Assembly: GCA_024958995.1 (NCBI GenBank)
Contig: JANXGZ010000170.1
Location: forward strand, 1 to 9,057
DNA: 9,057 bases
Origin: Methylococcales bacterium
Lineage (GTDB): Bacteria; Pseudomonadota; Gammaproteobacteria; Methylococcales; UBA1147
Direction of reading: 5' to 3'
Position 1 is the stretch's first letter, and each line of letters starts with the position of its first letter. Positions 1-5,343 of the stretch are shown piece after piece. The notes under the pieces are model-generated. The model was given only the letters and a program-made list of their open reading frames with translations. It did no database searches and was not told the origin of the DNA. The position numbers and the translations under genes are program-made.

Positions 1-303
1 CGTATCCCCTTCAGGTTCTTTGGTGATTTCGAAATCAACCGTCATCCTGCGAAGCGCCTTGCCTTCGTAATCGAATACGATATTGGTCAGCCCCACATCC
101 GGGATGTCCTTGCAGAACTCTTGATCCGCAGTCGTTGCGGGCGTGTACGCAGTGAAATGAACCCAGTGTCCGTCAACTTCAATCCGGCAGCTATCCAGGT
201 CGATCGCAACCCCCCCGTGTGCCATCACGCTACCTGTAGGCATTGACCAGGCGATTATAGTAACTAGTGCCAATAAGGAGCGTCTGAAATTTTGCATTGT
301 CAT
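1..303 (-). CDS. Secreted small protein of unknown function, 3' end outside the window
   Basis: The first 101 codons are present and the frame is still open at the window edge. The ATG at 303 follows a good Shine-Dalgarno (GAGGTG, 5 nt spacing); a second in-frame ATG lies two codons later and is less well placed. Residues 1-28 form a classic Sec signal peptide: positive N-region with RR at 7-8, hydrophobic core LLALVTIIAW, and a likely cleavage site after VMA at residue 28. The predicted mature protein starts with HGG and has two cysteines (about residues 39 and 64) that could form a disulfide, the second in an FCKDIPDVG segment. I recall similar proteins annotated as hypothetical in gammaproteobacteria, but no function. 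An N-terminal histidine after cleavage is also seen in copper-binding periplasmic proteins such as CopC; applying that here is speculation. No signal-peptidase II lipobox is seen. Confidence 0.8.
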   Translation of the reverse strand, partial: MTMQNFRRSLLALVTIIAWSMPTGSVMAHGGVAIDLDSCRIEVDGHWVHFTAYTPATTADQEFCKDIPDVGLTNIVFDYEGKALRRMTVDFEITKEPEGDT

Positions 304-585
304 AAATTCACCTCTTCGTAATCTTTTTTGGTTTCTATAGTTGCGCATGACCCATCCTGCCTGGGACCGTCTAGGCGACAAGCCACGATAAGAGGGTGCT
401 TAAAAAAACTAGCAGCGAATGATAACATATCGCCCCATTCAAAAAAAGAAATCTGCCGAACAGAGGGACGACTGTTCAAGACTACCGAAAACCCCCTGTA
501 ACCAGGGTCAGAACACGAAAGAAAATCACTTTATCGAACGATCGAAAAGCCCTCTCGCAGACACCACCGGCCGAAAAACCGAGGT
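304..585. other. Gene-free stretch between the secreted protein and the FkbM gene
   Basis: I see no credible gene on either strand. The right part lies downstream of the FkbM stop. A small hairpin, CCCTG-TAAC-CAGGG (486-504 region), is followed on the minus strand only by GGTTTT, so it is a poor terminator candidate. Two tandem ATCGAA hexamers occur near 534-547. The left part must hold the promoter of the secreted protein, but no convincing -35/-10 pair could be picked by eye. Confidence 0.5.
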
Positions 586-1287
586 TCACGAATAGGCCAG
601 AGTATTGCTGAAATTTCTCCTAAACCGGTAACCGTTCTTTTCCAGCAATCGTTCGCAATCGCGCCGGTCAACTCTTGAAAGGTGCTTGTGCTCGTACAGC
701 ACCACTCCTGGCCGAACCCGATCAAAATTGATGCGCCGGATGATCTCGTAGTCATAACCTTCGGTATCGATTGCCAGCAAATTGACTTTTTCGACGTCAT
801 GCCTCTCAAGCAACGAAGTGAACGACAGGCATTCGACTTTCTCCTGGACAATGTAACGACCGATGTCGGGAATCACCCATCGATGCTTCATCAGCACGGC
901 ACGGTTGAATGAACCCAGCCCCTTGGTCCATTGGGGTAAAAAATCCAGCCCCTCCCGAATGCGAAAAAAATCACGTGTTTCGTCACGGGCCGAAATGGCA
1001 ATATTTTCGAAGATCAACTCGCTACCACCGCCCCCTTCTCCATAATTTCGTTTCAAACGATCAAAATAGAACCTCACCGGTTCGATCAGGATCCCTCGCC
1101 AGTTGTTCCGAAGTACCCGCTTATACAGAGGGTCATGAACCACTCCGTCGTTCGCACCGATCTGGATGAAGAAGAAATCCTCGGCCTGCTCGATCTCATC
1201 CAGCACGGCTTCCAAGCCCCGCCAAGCCTGCCCCGAAACAAGGGGGTCAAACAATTTCACAATCATCGGTACGATCGGTGTGTGCAT
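586..1287 (-). CDS. FkbM-family SAM-dependent methyltransferase (paralogue 1)
   Basis: A 233-residue protein of the FkbM family (Methyltransf_21), whose members transfer a methyl group from S-adenosylmethionine, often to a sugar hydroxyl of a surface polysaccharide or secondary metabolite. The SAM-binding motif I is FIQIGANDG (residues 40-48). The acidic end of the next strand is LIEPVRFYFDRLKRNY (67-82), and the late family motif LLAIDTEGYDYEII lies at 170-183, followed by VVLYEHKHLS. The ATG at 1287 is preceded by AAGGA with 7 nt spacing, which supports this start. The length is normal for the family. No glycosyltransferase or polyketide gene lies directly beside it, so its substrate cannot be told from context. 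The incomplete gene at the right end of the window encodes a clearly related protein. Confidence 0.9.
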   Translation of the reverse strand: MHTPIVPMIVKLFDPLVSGQAWRGLEAVLDEIEQAEDFFFIQIGANDGVVHDPLYKRVLRNNWRGILIEPVRFYFDRLKRNYGEGGGGSELIFENIAISARDETRDFFRIREGLDFLPQWTKGLGSFNRAVLMKHRWVIPDIGRYIVQEKVECLSFTSLLERHDVEKVNLLAIDTEGYDYEIIRRINFDRVRPGVVLYEHKHLSRVDRRDCERLLEKNGYRFRRNFSNTLAYS

Positions 1288-1365
1288 ACAAGCATCCTTC
1301 AGTCGGGATTCGCTTTAAACGGTCATAGCCCAACCGCAAAACGAGCTATATGATATGGGAAATAG

Positions 1366-1378
1366 TGTCATTCTGACA
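1366..1378. promoter_or_regulatory. Perfect dyad TGTCA-TTC-TGACA upstream of the FkbM gene
   Basis: A 13-bp inverted repeat (5-bp arms, 3-bp centre) sits about 80 bp before the FkbM start, in the gap between that gene and the 69-codon ORF. Placement and symmetry fit a small operator, but short dyads occur by chance and no convincing promoter hexamers flank it. Confidence 0.25.
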
Positions 1379-1431
1379 TAATCGGAATCAATTTTTGCCG
1401 CCCGCCCCTTTTGATTTGATGTCCGCCACAG

Positions 1432-1641
1432 TTACCCTGAGCGGGCGGAGTGACTCACTTGATCGTCAGAATCCATAGTGTCGGGATCTTCAGGAGCCAA
1501 AGGGCCGAAAATCCGACGCTCATCGGCGGATAAACCAGCCAGGATCGAACAACTTTTGGAACCTCGGGCTCTGACGGTCTTTTGCCGACCCAGTAGCCGC
1601 AAATCTCTCCGCACAAAGGCCCATAAGGCAACCCCGACCAT
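1432..1641 (-). CDS. Possible small hypothetical protein, 69 residues
   Basis: The ORF starts at ATG 1641 behind an excellent Shine-Dalgarno (AAGGAG, 5 nt spacing). A plausible sigma70-type promoter lies 40 nt further upstream. These initiation signals are the main evidence for a gene; I do not recognise the protein. It begins MVGVALWAFVRRDLRLLG, has a basic middle (KTVRARGSK) and an acidic tail (PEDPDTMDSDDQ). The N-terminal hydrophobic stretch is too short for a convincing membrane helix. An overlapping same-strand frame (1520-1732) is open for 70 codons but has no ribosome binding site. The gene could be co-transcribed with the FkbM gene 144 bp downstream. It may also be a remnant or a chance ORF. 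Confidence 0.4.
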   Translation of the reverse strand: MVGVALWAFVRRDLRLLGRQKTVRARGSKSCSILAGLSADERRIFGPLAPEDPDTMDSDDQVSHSARSG

Positions 1642-1687
1642 GATTTCTCCTTGTCACAAAATTTGACCGTTTGTTATGATAGTCTGT

Positions 1688-1716
1688 TTTATCAATGGTT
1701 TTTCGGATCCAGTCAA
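1688..1716 (-). promoter_or_regulatory. Candidate sigma70 promoter for the 69-codon ORF
   Basis: On the minus strand, TTGACT (1711-1716, 5 of 6 consensus) and GATAAA (1688-1693, 4 of 6) are separated by exactly 17 bp. The predicted start of transcription near 1681 leaves a leader of about 40 nt that carries the AAGGAG site. Confidence 0.45.
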
Positions 1717-1765
1717 GGCCCCGCCAGATCATCGCTAGCGCGACTTTAGCCTGTTGCCAAAGTTA

Positions 1766-1777
1766 AGCCATATGGCT
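1766..1777. repeat. 12-bp perfect palindrome upstream of the flavoprotein gene
   Basis: AGCCATATGGCT reads the same on both strands and lies about 90 bp before the flavoprotein start, in the divergent region between the minus-strand ORF and the plus-strand operon. It could be an operator. No regulator is encoded nearby to match it. Confidence 0.25.
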
Positions 1778-1866
1778 CGGCGAGTGATGTAATTCAATGC
1801 CTGATTGGTTCCATGGGCCACCGCGATCGCCCATCCTTAATTAGAGACACCACAACAAAAACAAGC

Positions 1867-3141
1867 ATGAATCAGGAATCAATTGCAATCATCGGAACCG
1901 GAGCCGCCGGCATGGCGTGCGGACATTTCCTGCACAGTGACTACGATCTGACTCTTTATGAGCAGAATGACTATATCGGTGGACATGCCAATACGGCGAC
2001 CATCGACAGCGAAGAAGAAACGGTCCATGTCGACACCGCTTTCGTTATTTTCAACCCCGAAAACTATCCAATTTTCAGTCGTATGCTGAGAGAACTGGAC
2101 GTTGAAACGATCCAGTGCCCAATGGATTTCAGCATTAACGTGATCCCCTCTGGATGGGAATACAACACCCGCGGACTCAGCTACGTCCCGAGCAATCTGA
2201 AGCAGCTTTTCGACCCCAAATTCCGCTCCATGCTGAAAGAAACCGGTCGCTTCTACAGGGAGGCAACCGAGATCATCAGCGAACCGCGATACCACGATTA
2301 CAGCATCGCCGATTACGTCAAGGAAAAAGGCTACAGTGACAATTTTCTGGATAATTTCCTGATTCCGATACTGGCCGTGGTCTGGTCCATTCCCCCTCAC
2401 AAAATGCTCGAATACCCAGCCCTGACCATGATCGAATTCCTTGAAAACCATGGAGCCTTTCAGGGAATATTCGGCCGGAAACGCTGGAATACGGTGGCCC
2501 GCGGAAGCGCATCCTATCGCGACAGAATCATCAAACCCTTCAAAGACCGGATCCGCACCCAGTGCAGGGTAACCCAGGTCCAGCGACTCAACGACGCGGT
2601 CGAAATTACCGACAACCGGGGCCGGGTTGAGCGCTACGACCGCGTTATCTTTGCCTGTCATGCGGACCAGGCACTGCGGTGCCTTGCCGACCCAAGCCGG
2701 AGCGAACGCCAGGTACTGGGTTCATTCAACTACACCCAGTCAAAAGTACTGCTGCACACAGACCACAGCATCATGCCCGAAAACAAAAGGCTCTGGGCTG
2801 GCTGGAACTATATCGTCGACTACACCGATGAAGGCAATCTGCTTTCTTCCTTCAGTTATTACATGAACAAGCTGCAAGAGGTTTCCAAAAAACAGGACTA
2901 TTTCGTAACGATCAACCCCTGGGACCGGATCGACGAACAAAAAATCCTGCGCGAATACGATTACGAACACCCGCTCTTTGACATCGGTGCAATTCGGGCT
3001 CAAGAGCGCCTCCCGGAATTGAACGAAAACGGGCGCAGCTACTTCTGCGGATCGTACTTTAAACACGGGTTCCACGAAGATGCCTTCCGTTCGGGCGTGG
3101 AAGTCTGCCGTAAAATTACCGGCAACCCGATCTGGGCATAA
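1867..3141 (+). CDS. FAD-dependent amine-oxidase-like oxidoreductase (COG2907 type)
   Basis: A 424-residue flavoprotein of the NAD/FAD-binding COG2907 group, related to amine oxidases and desaturases. The dinucleotide-binding fold is at the N terminus: IAIIGTGAAGMACG (residues 6-19) with the ribose-binding glutamate in LYEQNDYIGGHANT (30-43). The C-terminal flavin-contacting motif is YFCGSYFKHGFHEDAFRSG (near 392-410). I chose ATG 1867 because it sits directly before the Rossmann strand; an upstream ATG at 1813 would add 18 non-conserved residues, and neither has a clear Shine-Dalgarno. Members often neighbour cyclopropane-fatty-acid synthases and DUF1365 proteins, and a relative (UfaD) has been linked to furan fatty acid synthesis in Rhodobacter, as I recall. 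Those partners are absent here. The next gene is a membrane protein 8 nt away. An acyl-chain substrate is an inference. Confidence 0.88.
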   Translation: MNQESIAIIGTGAAGMACGHFLHSDYDLTLYEQNDYIGGHANTATIDSEEETVHVDTAFVIFNPENYPIFSRMLRELDVETIQCPMDFSINVIPSGWEYNTRGLSYVPSNLKQLFDPKFRSMLKETGRFYREATEIISEPRYHDYSIADYVKEKGYSDNFLDNFLIPILAVVWSIPPHKMLEYPALTMIEFLENHGAFQGIFGRKRWNTVARGSASYRDRIIKPFKDRIRTQCRVTQVQRLNDAVEITDNRGRVERYDRVIFACHADQALRCLADPSRSERQVLGSFNYTQSKVLLHTDHSIMPENKRLWAGWNYIVDYTDEGNLLSSFSYYMNKLQEVSKKQDYFVTINPWDRIDEQKILREYDYEHPLFDIGAIRAQERLPELNENGRSYFCGSYFKHGFHEDAFRSGVEVCRKITGNPIWA

Positions 3142-3149
3142 CGCAGATC

Positions 3150-3836
3150 ATGTGTTTTTCAACCGAAGCCAGTTTCGTTTCAAGCGCCGTCCTCACGGTG
3201 GCGGGAGTAGCAACTCTGAGACAGGCCAAAAATCCAGGCCAGTTACCACTGGCAGCTTTTCCGCTAATTTTCGCCCTCCACCAGTTCAGCGAAGGACTTC
3301 TGTGGTTGTCCCAGTCAAACGATCTGCCGCCGGGGCTGGTTGATTTCCTGACCCGCGCCTTCCCCTTTATCGCTTACGTTGTCTGGCCCATCTTGGTTCC
3401 ACTCGCGGTCAGTCGCCTTGAGGATTCGCCCGAGCGAAGAAAACTACTGCTCATCTGCCAGACCGTTGGAGCGCTATTGGGACTGTTTTACCTTTACTAC
3501 ATCGCAAAAGGGCCAGTCACCGCGGTTTTCATCAACCAGAGCATCCACTACGACTTTTACTTTTCCTTCTGGATCCTGAGCCAATGGCTGTACGGGTTCT
3601 CCATCATCGGAGCAACGTTTTTGTCCAGCCATAAGATCATCACTGTGTTCGGCGTTGGATTGGTCATTTCATACAACATTGCAAAACAGTTTTACCTGGC
3701 CAGTTACCCTTCCGTGTTCTGCCACCTTGCAGCGTGGCTGAGCCTGATCATTTTCCTCGAAGTGAAATACGGCGAAAACTTCCGATGGGGTCAAGACAAA
3801 AAGCAAGATCCGGTTTCAGCCGAACAGGCCGGCTAA
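3150..3836 (+). CDS. DUF6629-like integral membrane protein
   Basis: A 228-residue hydrophobic protein beginning MCFSTEASFVSSAVLTVAGV, the typical opening of the DUF6629 family (MCFS-x-x-ASF, then a glycine-containing helix and a TLR motif). About seven membrane helices can be drawn, near residues 8-25, 34-53, 68-88, 98-118, 135-158, 163-181 and 184-206. Family-like features include LHQFSEGLLWL (about 43-53), a helix-2 motif with H, Q and E in the membrane. The C-terminal tail is polar and charged. The function of the family is not known to me. It starts 8 nt after the flavoprotein stop with no strong Shine-Dalgarno, so translation is probably coupled and the two products likely act together, for example with the membrane protein anchoring or supplying a lipid substrate (inference). 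Confidence 0.8.
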   Translation: MCFSTEASFVSSAVLTVAGVATLRQAKNPGQLPLAAFPLIFALHQFSEGLLWLSQSNDLPPGLVDFLTRAFPFIAYVVWPILVPLAVSRLEDSPERRKLLLICQTVGALLGLFYLYYIAKGPVTAVFINQSIHYDFYFSFWILSQWLYGFSIIGATFLSSHKIITVFGVGLVISYNIAKQFYLASYPSVFCHLAAWLSLIIFLEVKYGENFRWGQDKKQDPVSAEQAG

Positions 3837-4121
3837 CCACAAACAATCACCACCGGACAAAGCCCGTTCCCTACACCGATATACTGCCGACTTCCAGCCT
3901 CCTTTCACGACTGACATCACCCCGGCGGCCGGGAGCGAATCCAGTCCCTCATTGAAATCTGCACACAACCGCAGAACAAGGGTGTCACCGTCGATCCTGA
4001 GCGGCAGAGCCCTGCCCTTGAGGATGCCCCAATCGCTCCCCTGGAATTACGGCTTCCAAGGCGGTATGATAGCGCTTTGGCGGACGCCAGAAAGTCCGGA
4101 TTTGATTGCCTGGACTTTTCA
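3837..4121. other. Mostly gene-free stretch with a start-less open frame
   Basis: No gene with a start and ribosome binding site is seen. A plus-strand frame stays open for 104 codons from 3915 to the TAG at 4227-4229, and its conceptual product has ordinary composition (for example SGFDCLDFSLTKSKIWDILS), but it has no ATG or GTG and only weak internal CTG/TTG codons. It could be a decayed gene remnant. A minus-strand frame at 3917-4210 is rich in Ser, Arg and Cys and looks like a shadow. No intrinsic terminator is evident after the DUF6629 gene. Confidence 0.4.
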
Positions 4122-4150
4122 TTGACGAAGTCAAAAATATGGGATATCCT
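4122..4150 (+). promoter_or_regulatory. Candidate sigma70 promoter of the small membrane-peptide unit
   Basis: TTGACG (4122-4127, 5 of 6 consensus) and TATCCT (4145-4150, 4 of 6) are separated by exactly 17 bp. Transcription would start near 4157 and give a leader of about 155 nt before the 24-codon gene. Confidence 0.45.
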
Positions 4151-4159
4151 TTCCCAGCA

Positions 4160-4185
4160 GCAACCCGAAGAAACCAATGGGTTGC
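4160..4185 (+). other. Hairpin near the 5' end of the predicted leader
   Basis: GCAACCC (4160-4166) pairs perfectly with GGGTTGC (4179-4185) around a 12-nt loop. It falls within the first 5-30 nt of the predicted transcript, where a stem can protect or regulate an RNA. No T-tract follows, so it is not a terminator. Confidence 0.35.
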
Positions 4186-4313
4186 GGCCGTTCAGGGACT
4201 TAGGACGCATTAGTTGGATCGCGCTCTAGTGTTAAGGAATGAAAAAATAGAAAACCAGGACTGTATCTTGGTCTGTTTTCATAAATATCGGTTCTTTTTT
4301 GAGGAGGTGCAGC

Positions 4314-4388
4314 ATGGACTATATGTTATTCTTCGCAGTCTGGATCTTCGGTGGACTTGCTTGCTTTGCGTTAAACAGAGTGAAATAA
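4314..4388 (+). CDS. 24-residue single-pass membrane peptide, unknown
   Basis: The ATG at 4314 follows the strongest Shine-Dalgarno in the window (GAGGAGGTG at 4301-4309, spacing of about 4-6 nt depending on alignment). The product starts MDYM, contains one hydrophobic segment LFFAVWIFGGLACFAL (residues 5-20) and ends NRVK before TAA. The segment is just long enough to span a membrane, and the basic end suggests the C terminus stays in the cytoplasm. Size and layout resemble small regulatory or stabilising membrane proteins such as CydX-type subunits, but the sequence matches none I recognise. A promoter about 165 nt upstream and a clear terminator about 75 nt downstream make it a free-standing transcription unit, which argues against a chance ORF. 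Ordinary gene callers would miss it because of its length. Confidence 0.6.
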   Translation: MDYMLFFAVWIFGGLACFALNRVK

Positions 4389-4400
4389 ATCTACCGATTT

Positions 4401-4422
4401 GGTTAGGGAGATCCTCCTAGCC
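4401..4422 (+). other. Stable hairpin just after the membrane-peptide stop codon
   Basis: GGTTAGGGAG (4401-4410) folds on CTCCTAGCC (4414-4422) over a 3-nt loop, giving about nine pairs with one bulged G and one GU pair. It begins 12 nt after the TAA. The CCTCC in its 3' arm is complementary to the GGAGG of this gene's own Shine-Dalgarno, so a feedback fold is conceivable, but that is speculation. Confidence 0.35.
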
Positions 4423-4462
4423 GCTCCCAGAGCTGCTTCGGTTTTTCCCTTACTAAATGATA

Positions 4463-4492
4463 AAAGCGGGTTCTTTACAGACCCGCTTTTTT
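4463..4492. terminator. Intrinsic terminator, possibly bidirectional
   Basis: AAAGCGGGT (4463-4471) and ACCCGCTTT (4481-4489) form a 9-bp stem over a 9-nt loop. On the plus strand the stem runs into TTTTTT, ending the membrane-peptide transcript. Read on the minus strand, the stem is followed by a shorter TTTTA tract, so it may also stop transcripts leaving the acyltransferase gene, whose stop codon is about 120 bp away. Confidence 0.85.
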
Positions 4493-4611
4493 CATGCCTG
4501 ACTGTTTTTCAGAGGGACTAAAGATAGGAAAGCAATTCCGCGGCTTTTCAGCTTGGACCACGGCAAACACAAGTTAACCTGAAACGACCCTTGCCGCTAG
4601 GAACTGCTCAG

Positions 4612-5343
4612 CTAAAGAGAATTCCGAAACAATCCTTCAGCCTGCTGCTCCAGAGACTCCAGGTTTGCCTCCACTCTGTGCATCAACACCCCGATCTCTT
4701 CACGGGACAGGCCAGAGCCGACAGGCACAGGCTCACCCATCATTAGAGCCGTACGCGAAAGGGGCTTTGGAACCTCCATCCGGTCCCAACGGCTTGTCAC
4801 CACCCCTTTTTGCTCCGTATAGACTGACGCCGGAACCAGGTGAAAACCCAGCTCAGAAGCCAGCCTTACAGCGCCCTGCTTGACCTGCCGACAAGGTCCC
4901 AGGGGACCATCGACTGCAATCACGCCAGCATCGTGGCGAGCAAGTGCATCCCGCATCAGTTGGTAGGAGTATTTGTTGCCACCGTCGGGAATCAGAATAC
5001 AGTCGAGTCCGAAATGACGGCATATTTCCGAAATGACCGCCCCGCGCGCGGAAAGGCTGGTGAATACACAGGCACTTTCTGACCGCTGTTCGATCCACGC
5101 CCAGCGACACAAGGCCATGATTGGAATGTATTTGCCATGCCAGAAACACAGCAGGAACTTATGACCCTGCTTCCTACTTGCGTCAATCGAGGCGAAGCCA
5201 TCGTAGCGCTTGCGCCAGGTCAGGCACAGCAATTTCAGCAAAGCAGCCCAAGCCCAGCCGAAAAGGCGTGCTTTGAAGCCCGGCGAAGGGTGTTTGGAGA
5301 GATCAGGTGTCAGACGAATGGATCGGCCGACCGAATCGACCAT
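4612..5343 (-). CDS. Lysophospholipid acyltransferase-like protein, DUF374 family
   Basis: A 243-residue protein resembling the DUF374 branch of the LPLAT acyltransferases, which move acyl chains onto lipid or lipid A-type acceptors at the inner membrane. Visible motifs in order are LLCFWHGKYIPIMAL (residues 64-78, with putative catalytic H69), AVDGPLGPCRQVKQGAVRLA (143-162, the DGP-GP-K-G motif), LVPASV (169-174), and SRWDRMEVPKPLSR (184-197, matching the family's WDR-PxPFSR). The usual SRDG and RGSS motifs are replaced by SARG (98-101) and IPDGGNKYS (118-126), so this is a divergent member and its acceptor may differ. A hydrophobic N-terminal stretch (28-42) may dip into the membrane. Its ATG directly follows the TAA of the glycosyltransferase with no Shine-Dalgarno of its own, indicating translational coupling. 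It is likely to acylate the same lipid path (inference). Confidence 0.85.
   Translation of the reverse strand: MVDSVGRSIRLTPDLSKHPSPGFKARLFGWAWAALLKLLCLTWRKRYDGFASIDASRKQGHKFLLCFWHGKYIPIMALCRWAWIEQRSESACVFTSLSARGAVISEICRHFGLDCILIPDGGNKYSYQLMRDALARHDAGVIAVDGPLGPCRQVKQGAVRLASELGFHLVPASVYTEQKGVVTSRWDRMEVPKPLSRTALMMGEPVPVGSGLSREEIGVLMHRVEANLESLEQQAEGLFRNSL

Noticed and set aside
1520..1732. 70-codon minus-strand frame overlapping the 69-codon ORF
   Set aside because: No ribosome binding site, and its start lies upstream of the only good promoter in the area, whereas the overlapping ORF has AAGGAG at ideal spacing.
1822..1829. GCGATCGC octamer like the cyanobacterial HIP1 repeat
   Set aside because: A single occurrence in 9 kb; HIP1 genomes show many copies, so this says nothing about origin.
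1813..1866. Upstream ATG extending the flavoprotein by 18 residues
   Set aside because: The extension is not family-like, has no ribosome binding site, and the Rossmann motif begins naturally right after ATG 1867.
1879..2661. 260-codon frame on the minus strand inside the flavoprotein gene
   Set aside because: Antisense shadow of a gene with clear FAD-binding motifs; its product shows no recognisable domain.
3917..4210. 97-codon minus-strand frame in the gap after the DUF6629 gene
   Set aside because: Ser/Arg/Cys-rich conceptual product and no ribosome binding site.
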